Shown piece after piece: positions 10,459-20,343 of a stretch of 64,000 nucleotides of DNA (its first letter is position 1; every line of letters starts with the position of its first letter). This stretch comes from Symbiodinium natans (Eukaryota > Sar > Dinophyceae > Suessiales > Symbiodiniaceae). The translations under genes were made by a program, and so were the position numbers. Under the pieces are notes generated by a model. That model worked only from the letters and a program-made list of their open reading frames with translations, was not told where the DNA came from and ran no database searches. The stretch lies in the NCBI GenBank assembly GCA_905221605.1, contig CAJNDS010000001.1, positions 1,170,025-1,234,024 on the forward strand, in the 5' to 3' direction.

Positions 10459-10981
10459 AGAACCCTTAACCCCTGACCCATGGGATTTGCTCAGGATGTG
10501 CAGGGTTTTGCCAGGCGCTTTGTGTAAGCCCCAAAAACTTCAACGCCTAAACCCTTTGAGCCCTTCATCTGCCTTACACCCTCCTAAAACAGTATTGGCA
10601 AGGGGGCTGAAGGTCAGGGATTTTGGGATTTTCGGGCAGTGGCACGGGTCTACTTGGTCAAACCCTCGGGTACGTACAATCCTACCTATAGCTACCCATG
10701 AACCTCCAAAATTCTGAAACCCTAAAACCCTAAACCCTAAACCCTAAACCCTAAACCCTAAACCCTACTCCAAATAAAACCCTCAACCCTCAACCCTCAA
10801 CCCTCAACCCTAAACCCTAAACCCTAAACCCAAATAGTGCTCGGGCGCCTCAAGCCACCCTCCGTCTTTTCACGCGCGTCTGGGTGCAAATCCAGTGGTC
10901 TCTGCTTAGCTCTGTGCCACCGCAAGGGCGTTGGGACACTCTTGGCCGTCCCCATTTAAGCTAGGGCAGGAGCCAAAACAG

Positions 10982-11092
10982 CCCTAAACCCTAAACCCTA
11001 AACCCTAAACCCTAAACCCTAAACCCTAAACCCTAAACCCTAAACCCTAAACCCTAAACCCTAAACCCTAAACCCTAAACCCTAAACCCTAA
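10982..11092. repeat. Long uniform CCCTAAA array
   Basis: About 16 perfect CCCTAAA units with no variants, ending abruptly at unique sequence on both sides. Confidence 0.95.
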
Positions 11093-11272
11093 AAAGCTGA
11101 AACCGGTTTGGGAGGGGCCCTTGTGGGTGCCCTACAGTATGGGACCTGAGAATGCAGAGAGGCTTCAAGGGCATTCCGACCCACAGGGTTTAGGGTTTAG
11201 GGTTTAGGGTTCAGGGTTCAGGGTTTAGGGTTTAGGGTGTAGGGTTTAGGGTTTAGGGTCAACTAGGGGCCC

Positions 11273-11375
11273 GGGATGTTCCCCCTTCTACTAACAAACC
11301 TTAATAGGCATAGGGATTCTAGTAGGGAGTACAATAATCCCTACTACGGGCTGTTAGTATAAGGGGGAACATCCC
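11273..11375. mobile_element. Palindromic element, family A copy 2
   Basis: GGGATGTTCCCCCTTCTACT on the left and AGGGGGAACATCCC on the right, with the family centre (CTTAATAGG, ACAATAATCCC). Complete element of about 103 bp. Confidence 0.8.
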
Positions 11376-11428
11376 AACCTATAAAGCACAAGAGCTAGAC
11401 CACAAAAACCACAAACCCACAAAATCCA

Positions 11429-11576
11429 AGGGTAGCTACATGGTCCCTTACTATGTGTCCATGAACAGGGGACTCCTTTTATACCCTGTACAAATCAAGG
11501 GCCTATACTTCAGAAACCTTTAAGGGAGGTAGGGGACCATATTAGTGACCCATGAAACTACCCTTAGACAAGACTG
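11429..11576. mobile_element. Palindromic element, family D copy 1
   Basis: Left arm AAGGGTAGCTACATGGTCCC; right side has GGACCAT and ends CTACCCTTA. Related copies at 19838-19996 and 50281-50418 share the arm and an internal TACTTCAGAA motif. Non-coding. Confidence 0.75.
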
Positions 11577-13307
11577 CAACCCTCAAACATATGAAACCCT
11601 AAACCCTAAACCCTAAAACCCTAAACCCTAAACCCTAAACCCTAAACCCTAAACCCTAAACCCTAAACCCTAAACCCCGGAGTCAAGAAAAAAGAAGCTT
11701 CGAGGGCCCTCGCCTCTGCTACCTTGTTCTTTGGCAGGGGCTCTGTATATCTCAAGAAGCAGCCAAGCATTTTAGGGTTTTGGGTTTGGGTTTTAGGGTT
11801 TTGGGTTTGGGTTTTAGGGCTTTTTAGGGTTTTGGGTTTTAGGGCTTTTTAGGGTTTTGGGTTTGGGTTTTAGGGCATTGGGCCGGATTCTCCCCTGAGT
11901 TATATTAAAGTATCGCTCCTTGATGAACATTGAAGGGTTTAGGGTCTAGGGTTTAGGGTCTAGGGTCTAGGGTTTAGGGTTTAGGGTTTAGGGTTTAGGG
12001 TTTAGGGTTTAGGGTTTAGGGTTTAGGGTTTAGGGTTTAGGGTTTTGGAAGTTCTGGGGAAGCGTCTGCCCCAAACCCTTGCGGCGGCTCACAGAAGCTG
12101 TGGCCTCGTTGCCTCTGTCCGTTGGCAGCGCGAAGCTTGCAGGGCTCGTAGGCTCCAGGGTTGAGGGTTTAGGGTTTAGGGCTAGGGTTTAGGGCTAGGG
12201 TTCAGGGTTGAGGGTTTTGTGGGGTTTTGGAATTGGGTTTTGGGTTGAGAGTTTCGGGATTTGGGGCACGAGAACAAACAGACGCTCGACAGGCTGCGGG
12301 CTTTTGGCGCGCTTCGGGTTTCGGGAATGTTTGACAGGGCTTAGGGTTTAGGGTTTAGGGTTTAGGGTTTAGGGTTTTGGGTTTAGGGTTTAGGGTTTTG
12401 GGTTTTGGGTTTAGGGCTTAGGGCTTAGGGTTTAGGGTTTCGGGTTTAGGGTTTAGGGCTCTTGCTTTTGGGCGTCGAGTTTCGTGCTTGGTGCTTTGCT
12501 TTGAGAAGGCCTATGTCATGGGAGTCTTCGGGGCCAACTTCTGGGGGATACAGTAGGGCCCTGTCCTGAAAACCTACACCCAAAACCCTAAACCCTCAAC
12601 CGTAAACCCTAAACCCTAAACCCTAAACCCTAAACCGCAAACCCTAAACCCTAAACCCAAGTTTAGGTTGATATAGCAAGTTTAGGGTTTATCGGGCTTT
12701 GGATTGAGGGGAACTACCGCATGCCCCATTTTCCTGCCCCCCCCCCCCCCCCCCGCCCAAGCTTCTAGGGCTTAGGGCTAAACCCTAAACCCTAAACCCT
12801 AAACCCTAAACCCTAAACCCTAAACCCTAAACCCTTGAGTTTAGGGTCTAAAGCTTCGGGCTTTGGGCTCAGTGTATTGAAAGCAATGTGCGGCAAAGGA
12901 CTCACGAGGGCGGCTGCTGCTCTTGCCTGGCGTGATCTCTGATTGTTGGGGTTCGGTTTTAGGGTTTAGGGTTGAGGGTTTAGGGTTTAGGGTTTAGGGT
13001 TGAGGGTTTAGGGGTTAGGGGTTAGGGTTTAGGGTTCAGGATTCAGGGTTTAGGGTTGCCCGAAATCCTTTGAAGCCCAAGCCCTGATCCCTATAACCCC
13101 TAAACTGAAGGCTTCGGCCGCCCCTCCTACAGTGGGCGGGGGGGGGTAGGGTTGGGCTTCCACATAAAAAAAAACTGGCCACACTTGTATTTTCTCCCAA
13201 TCATAGGGTGCCCCACCCGCAGATTCTAAAACAGGCCGTGAGTGAAGGAAGCCCTTCAACCCTGGAGGAAGATGTATCTTGAAGGCAATGGAGTTGAGTT
13301 TAAGCTC

Positions 13308-13450
13308 CACTTGGAGGTTCGTGATACTTCGTAACGCCATCATAACTGCACTTATAACCCCATTGTAACCCTGCTAGGGTACTTACTGGCCTGATATGTG
13401 TGCGCTATACCAAATTTTAACGGGTTACTAAGTACCCTGAACCTCCAACT
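13308..13450. mobile_element. Palindromic element, family B degenerate copy
   Basis: Starts CACTTGGAGGTTCGTGATAC and ends AAGTACCCTGAACCTCCAAC, the same length and layout as the 4474 copy, with a diverged centre. Here the arms contain ACCCT, one telomere-like unit. Confidence 0.7.
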
Positions 13451-13735
13451 ATAGCCCAAGCAACCCTAAACCCTCAACCCTGAGCTCTGGACTCCAAGGA
13501 ACAGGTTAGGGCGGGTTCTTTTCTTGGCTGTACTTAGGAGGGTAGCAAAAAATTAAACTTTTGGCTGCCTTACTAAGAAACCCAATAAACCCAAAAAGGC
13601 TAAAGATGTAAAGTTACAGTAAAGCACCACAAAGTTTTGTCGGGATTATAGTGTTAGGTGGCCCACCACAATCGCGGCCGAGGCGACTCCATATCGCAAC
13701 CTTCACAGCTTCTGCGCCACGGCACCAGGGACCCT

Positions 13736-13850
13736 TAAACGCTAAACGCTAAACGCTAAACGCTAAACGCTAAACGCTAAACGCTAAACGCTAAACGCTA
13801 AACGCTAAACGCTAAACGCTAAACGCTAAACGCTAAACGCTAACCCTAAA
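13736..13850. repeat. Homogenised telomere-variant array (AAACGCT)n
   Basis: About 15 copies of AAACGCT, one base different from AAACCCT, sharply bounded by normal CCCTAAA units. Such uniformity implies local amplification of a mutated unit and not independent mutations. Confidence 0.95.
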
Positions 13851-14300
13851 CGCTAAACCCTAAACCCTAAACCCTAAACTCTAAACCCTAAACCCTAAAC
13901 CCTAACGCCTCATCTCAAACGCCCCCCAAGTGGACTCCCAAGACCCAAGACCCCGCACCGTCGGCAGGCGTTACAGAGCCCGTCCCCGCGGCCACTTTCC
14001 TCAGCTGCTATAGGGTTTGGGGTTTAGGGTTTAGGGTTTAGGGTTTAGGGTTTGGGGTTTGGGGTTTAGGGTTTAGGGCCTAGGGTTTGGGGTTTAGGGT
14101 TTGGGGTTTGGGGTTTAGGGTTTGGGGTTTATACAGGGTCTATAGGGTTTGGGGTTTCCATAGGGTTAGGGTTTAGGGTTTAGGGTTTGGGGTTTCGGGT
14201 TTAGGGTTTAGGGTTTGGGGCATATGTTTGGGGTTGGAATCTTTTTGGGAGGTAAATTCAAGCATTTGGTTCTTGCAACCCATCTCCTTCAGCCCACTAA

Positions 14301-14472
14301 CCCAGACCCCTGGGAGGATCCAAAAACTAGTTTAGGGTTTAGGGTTTAGGGTTTAGAGTTTAGGGTTTAGGGTTTAGGGTTTAGGGTTTAGGGTTAGAAT
14401 GACCCTATAGTAATATAATATAGGGTACTATTTTGGAGGGCTCTCTTTTTTGGATCCTCCCAGGGGTCTGGG
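14301..14472. mobile_element. Palindromic element with a telomere array inside
   Basis: Left arm CCCAGACCCCTGGGAGGATCC plus A-run and right arm T-run plus GGATCCTCCCAGGGGTCTGGG are perfect complements of over 20 bp. Between them lie about nine TTTAGGG units (14331-14395) followed by an AT-rich centre. The array is inside the element, next to its left arm. Confidence 0.8.
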
Positions 14473-14659
14473 AAAATATTCATGCAGACGTCATGCGGCA
14501 TCTAAAGGCGCCTGGCTTGACGTATGTTATTTGGGTTTTGGGTTTAGGGTTTAGGGTTTAGGGTTTAGGGTTTAGGGTTTAGGGTTTGGGGTTTAGGGTT
14601 TAGGGTTTAGGGTTTAGGGTTTAGGGTTTAGGGTTTAGGGTTTAGGGTAGTACAAGATC

Positions 14660-15048
14660 CCACGAGGTAAGTCTAAACCCTAAACCCTTCCAAGCAGGTA
14701 AGCCATATTCAGGGGCCATACCTTAAGCTAGGCCCAGGTTTAGGGCCCAGGACGCAAAATGATGATGGTCTTTGGGTCCTAGGACTTAGGGTTTAGGGCC
14801 CAAAACCAAACAGAAAACCTTAAGTAATGGAGCTTCGGCAGGAGTAACTTAGGACAAAAAAGGGTAGCCCTTTTGATCAAAGGGGTCAAGAAGGAAAGCC
14901 AACCCCTGACAAATGGGGAATAAAGTCCTAGGAAGCGAGCTAGAACAATTACGACAATTCTCTGTATATTCTACATTTGTTGGTGTTTATGTACTTAGAC
15001 TCAGACATCTCCATCATCAGGCCTCTTTCCCATTCGCAACATGAGAGC
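14660..15048 (-). other. Probable 3' flank of the FNIP-repeat gene
   Basis: Unique sequence directly after the stop codon. The first 110 bp are AT-richer and could be 3' UTR. 14843-14910 carries the GTAAC...AGGGTAGCCCTTTT motif shared with 20038, 27953 and 38408. No poly(A) signal is claimed, since dinoflagellates lack a clear one. Confidence 0.4.
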
Positions 15049-17052
15049 CTAACAGGTGAGTACCTCAAAACTGCGTGAGGAGAAACGCAGTAAGCCGCTG
15101 GGAAGTTGCACCGCTTCCAAGCTTTGGTCGAAATGCTCTCCGAAGGTCAAGGTCTGTAGGCCGATGGGAAGCTGCACCCCTTGCAAGCTCTGGTTGAATT
15201 TATGGCCGAAGCTCAAGGTCTGCAAGCCGCTGGGAAGCTGCACCCCTTCCACGCTTTGGTTGAAGAATCTGCCGAAGGTCAAGGTCTGCAAGCCGCTGGG
15301 AAGCTGCACCCCCTCCAAGCTCTGGTTGAAGTGCGCGCCGAAGGTCAGGCTCTGTAGGCCGCTGGGAAGCAGCACCCCTTCCAAGCTCTGGTTGAAGTAT
15401 CGGCTGAAGGTCAAGGTCTGTAGGCCGCCGGGAAGCTGCACACCTTCCAAGCTCTGGTTGAAATCATGTCCGAGGCTCAATGTCTGTAAGCAGCTGGGAA
15501 ACTGCACCCCTTCCAAGCTCTGGTTGAAATCAGAATCATTGCCAAAGCTTAAGGTCTGCAAGCCGCTGGGAAGCTGGACCCCTTGCAACCTCTGGTTAAA
15601 CTCAGAACCATGGCCGAAACTCAAGGTCTGCAAGCTGCTGGGAAGCTGGACTTTGTGCAAGCTCTGGTTGAAGTTTGCGCCGAAGATCAAGGTCTGCAGG
15701 CTACTGGGAAGCTGCACCCCCTCCAAGCTCTGGTTGAAACGATCGCCGAATGTCAAGTTCTGTAGGCCGCTGGGAAGCTGCACCCCTTCCAAGCTCTGGT
15801 CGAAGCTGTCTCCGAAGGTCAAGGTCTGTAGGCCGCTGGGAAGCTGCACCCCCTCCAAGCTCTGATGAAAATCATGGCCGAACCTCAAGGTTTGGAGGCC
15901 GCTGGGAAGCTGCAGCCCTTCCAAGCTCTGGCTGAAGTTGATACCGAAGGTCAAGGTCTGTAGGCCGCTGGGAAGTTGCACCAAGTTGAAATCAAGGCTG
16001 AATGTCAAGGTCTGTAGGCCGCTGGGAAGCCGCACCCCTTTAAAGCTCTGGTTGAAATTGTCGAAACGACCGCCCAATGCCAAGGTCTTTAGGCTGCTGA
16101 GAAATTGCACCCCTTCCAAGCTTTGGTCGAAAAACTCGCCGAAGGTCAAGCTCTGTAGGCCAATGGGAAGCTGCACCCCTTCCAAGGTCTGGTTGAAATC
16201 ACGGCCAAAGGTCAAGGTCTGCAGGCCGCTGGGAAGCTGTACCTCTTGCAGGTTCTGGTTGAAGTTGTTGCCGAAGGTCAAGGTCTGTAGGCAGCTGGGA
16301 AGCTGCACCCCTTCCAGGCTCTGGTTGAAACGAAGGCCAAACGTCAAGGTCTGTAGGCCACTGGGAAGCTGGACCATTTCCAAGCTCTGGTTGAATTGTG
16401 CGCCGAAGGTCAAGGTCTGTAGGCAGCTGGGAAGCTGCACCCCCTCCAAGCTCTGGTTGAATTTATAGCCGAAACTCAAGGTCTGTAGGCCGCTGGGAAG
16501 CTGAACCTCTTCCAAGCTTTGGTCGAAATCACGGTCAAACGTCAAGGTCTGTAGGCCACTAGGAAGCTGCACGCCTTCCAAGCTCTGGTTGAATAAATAG
16601 CCGAAGGTCAACGTCTGTAGGCCGCTGGGTAGCTGCACCCCTTCCAAGCTCTGGTTGAAGTTGATGCCGAAGGTCAAGGTCTCTAGGCCGCTGGGAAGCT
16701 GCACCCCTTCCAAGCTCTGGTTGAAATAAGGGCCGAAGATCAAGGCAACAACGGCATCCACGGCATCCGTGTCGTCAGTCACGCCTGTCCTTGCTAATGC
16801 TCGCTCTAGACTGCGTGCCGAGCAGCCTGCGCCAAATTTGCGAGCCACATACGTGAGCTCTTGGTTTTGAGTTTGCTTCAGCAGCGGCTGGTGAAGGTCG
16901 AGGACACGGCCACCTGAAGTCAGCACGATTGACGCTGCGGAAAGGCCAACACTTCCTGCGACGCGTCTCCGCACGTCCACCCCCTTTTCCGCATCGTCCA
17001 CGCAGAGCTGAAAGGTCGAACCGGCAACGCTGTGGATGGTCAACGTCCCCAT
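15049..17052 (-). CDS. Ubiquitin-like/FNIP-repeat protein, intronless
   Basis: Single 667-codon frame with ATG at 17052 and stop at 15049. Residues 1 to about 75 look like a ubiquitin-like fold (starts MGTLTIHSVAGSTFQLCVDD, contains SIVLTSGGRVLD). After a linker, residues from about 108 to the end form about 25 repeats of about 23 residues, consensus FNQSLEGVQLPSGLQTLTFG plus two variable residues; unit 12 is shortened and units 18-19 have two extra residues. This matches the FNIP repeat, a leucine-rich-repeat relative known from Dictyostelium and common in dinoflagellate predictions, usually a protein-binding solenoid. The C-terminus is LLRFSSRSFEVLTC. Unlike its neighbours it has no introns and no telomere motif inside, suggesting a retrocopy or a gene not yet invaded. 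No spliced-leader relic was seen upstream. Function beyond protein binding is unknown. Confidence 0.9.
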   Translation of the reverse strand: MGTLTIHSVAGSTFQLCVDDAEKGVDVRRRVAGSVGLSAASIVLTSGGRVLDLHQPLLKQTQNQELTYVARKFGAGCSARSLERALARTGVTDDTDAVDAVVALIFGPYFNQSLEGVQLPSGLETLTFGINFNQSLEGVQLPSGLQTLTFGYLFNQSLEGVQLPSGLQTLTFDRDFDQSLEEVQLPSGLQTLSFGYKFNQSLEGVQLPSCLQTLTFGAQFNQSLEMVQLPSGLQTLTFGLRFNQSLEGVQLPSCLQTLTFGNNFNQNLQEVQLPSGLQTLTFGRDFNQTLEGVQLPIGLQSLTFGEFFDQSLEGVQFLSSLKTLALGGRFDNFNQSFKGVRLPSGLQTLTFSLDFNLVQLPSGLQTLTFGINFSQSLEGLQLPSGLQTLRFGHDFHQSLEGVQLPSGLQTLTFGDSFDQSLEGVQLPSGLQNLTFGDRFNQSLEGVQLPSSLQTLIFGANFNQSLHKVQLPSSLQTLSFGHGSEFNQRLQGVQLPSGLQTLSFGNDSDFNQSLEGVQFPSCLQTLSLGHDFNQSLEGVQLPGGLQTLTFSRYFNQSLEGVLLPSGLQSLTFGAHFNQSLEGVQLPSGLQTLTFGRFFNQSVEGVQLPSGLQTLSFGHKFNQSLQGVQLPIGLQTLTFGEHFDQSLEAVQLPSGLLRFSSRSFEVLTC

Positions 17053-17749
17053 AGAGGCCCTTCCGGCGGCACCCGCCCGAACCCCACCTCAACGTATGGG
17101 ACGACTCGGCAACACTCAACCATGGCACGGAAGTGAGTGGAAATGTCAATGAACCCTAAACCCTAAACCCTCAACCCTAAACCCTAAACCCTAAACCCCA
17201 AACACTTATTCTAAACCTGGACCCCTAAACCCTGAACAGCTCAGGCTCTAGCCACTAGCCCTTCGGCTCTTCAAGCCTTAGCATCTCCAACTCCTTCTCT
17301 TGTCTTCTCGATTTCAAAAGCACAGAGGGTTTAGGGTTTAGGGTTTAGGGTCTAGGGTCTAGGGTTTAGGGTTTAATTAGGGTTTAGGGTTTAGGGTTTA
17401 GGGTTTAGGGTTTAGGGTTTAGGGTTTAGGGTTTAGGGTTTAGGGTTTAGGGTTTAAAGCTGTCCAGATAGAGACACCAAGATCGCACAGCCGTAAACCA
17501 AACTGGTACTCAACATATGCCAGTCTACAGCCTACAGCAGAATACTCGAAACGCCCAACATCACAAGAAACCCTAAACCTTAAACCCTAAACCTAAAGCG
17601 CCCTCGCAGCCTTGAATCTCGATTTCGAAACCCCGGATAACCTCTTAACCTCTGACCCTCTTGAAACGCCTCTGAAAACCCAAAAACCAAAAATCCTGAA
17701 AAAGGAGCCCTTTAAGTTCAAACGCCAAACCGTTTGGTTATCTGCTGCC

Positions 17750-17770
17750 ATATGTATATGTATATGTATA

Positions 17771-17805
<35 letters not shown>

Positions 17806-17850
17806 ATATGTATCTATATATATATATATATTTATTTATTTATTTATAGG
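17750..17850. repeat. TATG/TA/TTTA microsatellite
   Basis: Runs of TATATG and TGTATG, then (TA)n, then (TTTA)n. The open plus-strand frames across it are repeat translation only. Confidence 0.95.
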
Positions 17851-18191
17851 GTACCGAATTGCCCTCAATCACTGCTAAGAAAGCCTGCAGCCCGAAACCC
17901 TAAACCTCTAACCCTATATTATTAACTCCCACAAACCCTATAAACCCCCATCAAGCGTAAGCCCTAGACCCTCCCTGAACCCCAAACCCCAAACCCTGAA
18001 CCCTGAGCCCTAAACCCCAAACCCCAAACCATGCACCCCAAACCCCGAACCCTAAACCCCAAACCCCAAACCCTAAGCCCTCAACCCTAAACCCTAAACT
18101 GCCGCCGGGCGGCGAAGTTGCCACAACCTCGAGAGCATCTGCCGGCCGTCGGCACGAAGTTTCCATCGGCTCCTCTGGGGCTGGCATATTC

Positions 18192-18198
18192 TTTTTTT

Positions 18199-18229
<31 letters not shown>

Positions 18230-18230
18230 G
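18192..18230. repeat. Poly-T/poly-G tract
   Basis: About 17 T followed by about 22 G. It sits between unique DNA and a TTTAGGG array. Confidence 0.95.
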
Positions 18231-19069
18231 ATGTTTAGGGTTTGGGGTTTAGGGTTTAGGGTTTAGGGTTTACGGTTTGGGGTTTGGGGTTTAGGGTTTA
18301 GGTTTTAGGGTTTAGGGTTTAGGGTTTAGGTTTTGTTGTTGTTTTAGTTTTTTTCTTGGGGGGGGTCCTTAAAAAAGGGTTGTTTTGGGGTTTAGGGTTT
18401 ACCCGGCGGGTTCACTCACGCGGCTGGTTTCGTACGGTTTTTTTCGAGGATTCGTGTCTTTCTGTCCAGGGAAAAAAAGGTTTCGGGAAGGAAATTTGAA
18501 GTAGCTTGTTCCGAACAGGCACAGCAATGTCACAGGGCTCAGTGAACCCAGTGCACGAGATGGACGTAAAACCCCCCCCCCCCCTAGGCACGGAACGCAG
18601 TTACAGCGTTCCGTCGTTTGGATCACGTTGAACAAAGCAAAGAACGAAAGCAGTGTGTAAGAGGCCAATGTGAAATCATGCGAAAACCATGCGCAGGCCC
18701 CGTATTCAGGCAGTCCCTGTGGAAGTGGAGCAGTGGGCGAGCGCATGGTGAAGCGTCAAAACCATGCAAACGCGTCCCCGCTAGTGAACCCACCTGCAGG
18801 GCGTCTGACAGCGGGTTTTCAGGGTCAGGGCTTGAGCTTTTCCAAGGTTTGGGCTTACCAAGGTCTAGGCGTCTAAGAGTGATATAAGAGGCTTTGAGGG
18901 TCCAAGGGTCTTTAGGGCTTATGAGGGTCTGGAGGGTGTTTAGGGCTTTCAGAAACGTTTATAAACCCCATAAACCCTATAAACCCCATAAACATAAACC
19001 CTAAAACCTAAACCCTAAACCCTAAACCCTAAACCCTAAACCCTAAACCCTAAGCCCTAAGCCCTAAAC

Positions 19070-19480
19070 CTACACAAAGGAACAAACGCATCACTGTCGA
19101 ATATAATGACATTTATTAAATTTCGAGTCCCCAAATTATTTAATAAACGTTTGCGATTCCCTAAAATGGTACACCCTTCCAGGAGACATCTAATCCGCCT
19201 AGTACCATCTTGGTGTCTGACGTGTCGGCGTAAGTCTTCAACGAGTCTATGATTTGAGCTTGCAAGGGTCCTAGATGGAAGAGATCTGGGTTCGCGGAGA
19301 AGGTCCTTGCCGTCCCGGCAGGGAGTACGTAGGATGAAAGGGTCATCGTCGTCGGGCGCTGGACCAGCCCTTGCGTTGTTATCCCATGGTATCTGGCTGA
19401 GGTCAGCTGAGGCCAGCTCTTCTAAAGTTGAAAAGCTCCCTGGATTCTCAGATCTTCTTCGAAGTCTGCCTCAGCAGTAG
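19070..19480 (-). CDS. Unrecognised open frame (possible terminal exon)
   Basis: A minus frame without stops runs over about 130 codons and reads as normal protein: RRRSENPGSFSTLEELASAD, LSQIPWDNNARAGPAPDDDD, then KDLLREPRSLPSRTLASSNH. A second frame here has an ATG and 61 codons (19346-19161, ending DVSWKGVPF). It lies between the ubiquilin-like gene and the FNIP gene and contains no telomere unit. An AT-rich segment at 19080-19155 could be a 3' UTR. It may be the end of the ubiquilin-like gene or separate; no UBA domain is visible. Confidence 0.35.
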
Positions 19481-19837
19481 ACTGGGGAACTGCAGACCTC
19501 CCTCTCATCCACCCGATGTGGATACTTCTGTTAGGGTTTAAGGTTTAGGGTCTAGGGTCTAGGGTTTAGGGTTTAGGGTCTAGGCGCAAGACGAACTGTT
19601 GCGGGCGCGCACGTGCAAGCCCAGACACTGTCGTAACGTGGTATATATAAAGGGTTTAGGGTTTAGGGTTTATGGTTTAGGGTTTAGGGTTTAGGGAAAC
19701 ACCTTACTTCAAACACCAGCAATCAGTAGCCAACCCCACTATACTTGAAGCCCTCAACCCTAAATTCTAACCTTCAACCCACCGCGAAAGCCCGCAATCC
19801 TAAACTCTAACCCTTACATAAACACAAAACACACAAT

Positions 19838-19996
19838 CTTAGGGTAGCTACATGGTCCCTCACTATGGGCCCTTGCTCCCCTTGCTTGTGGAACCCTTGT
19901 ATCCCCCTTAAAACTGTATACCACATAAACCTCAAAGGCTCATACTTCAGAATCCTTTTAAGAAGGTAAAGGACCAAATTAAGGGACGATGCGCCT
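19838..19996. mobile_element. Palindromic element, family D copy 2
   Basis: Begins TTAGGGTAGCTACATGGTCCC, contains CTCATACTTCAGAATCC and AGGACCAAATT; the right end is diverged. Confidence 0.65.
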
Positions 19997-20037
19997 TCCC
20001 CAAACCCTAAAAGACCCTAAGGGGCCATATTCTCTTC

Positions 20038-20160
20038 CCAGGAGTAACCTAGGAATGAAAATGGGTACCCTTTTTCGTTTACAGGGGCTTGTAAGGGAAG
20101 CCCCTATATACCTAAGTACCCCACATAGCCCCAAAATAACCCTTAAGGTCCCTTATAAGG
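20038..20160. mobile_element. Family I element
   Basis: Carries AGTAACCTAGGAATGAAAA and GGGTACCCTTTTTCG, also seen at 27953-28030 (AGTAACCTAGGAACGAGAA) and 38407-38437 (AGTAACCTAGGAATGTAAA). Confidence 0.55.
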
Positions 20161-20258
20161 GTCCCTAGACCCCAAAACCCAAAACCCAAAACCCAAAACC
20201 CAAAACCCTAAACCCCAAACCCTAAACCCTAAACCCTAAACCCTAAACCCGCGGGCGC

Positions 20259-20343
20259 CTACAGCGCCACCTGCGCCGCCGAGGCCGCCCCCGAGACCTC
20301 CGCCAAGGCCGCCCGCGCCGCCGCCCATCATCTGCATCATGGC
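20259..20343 (-). CDS. DSK2: Ubiquilin-like exon 20 (last recognised)
   Basis: Encodes AMMQMMGGGAGGLGGGLGGG and a further LGGAGGAV, 85 nt. Acceptor is aataagag, donor GC (gcgccc). A Gly-rich tail before the UBA domain is usual in this family. Confidence 0.75.

Noticed and set aside
15056-16468. Plus-strand frames rich in PLGSCTPSKLWL across the FNIP region
   Set aside because: They are the antisense shadow of the minus-strand FNIP repeats; the minus frame has a start codon, a domain layout and a recognised repeat.
19640-19652. TATATATAAAG as a promoter TATA box
   Set aside because: Dinoflagellate core promoters do not use a canonical TATA box, and no plus-strand gene follows.
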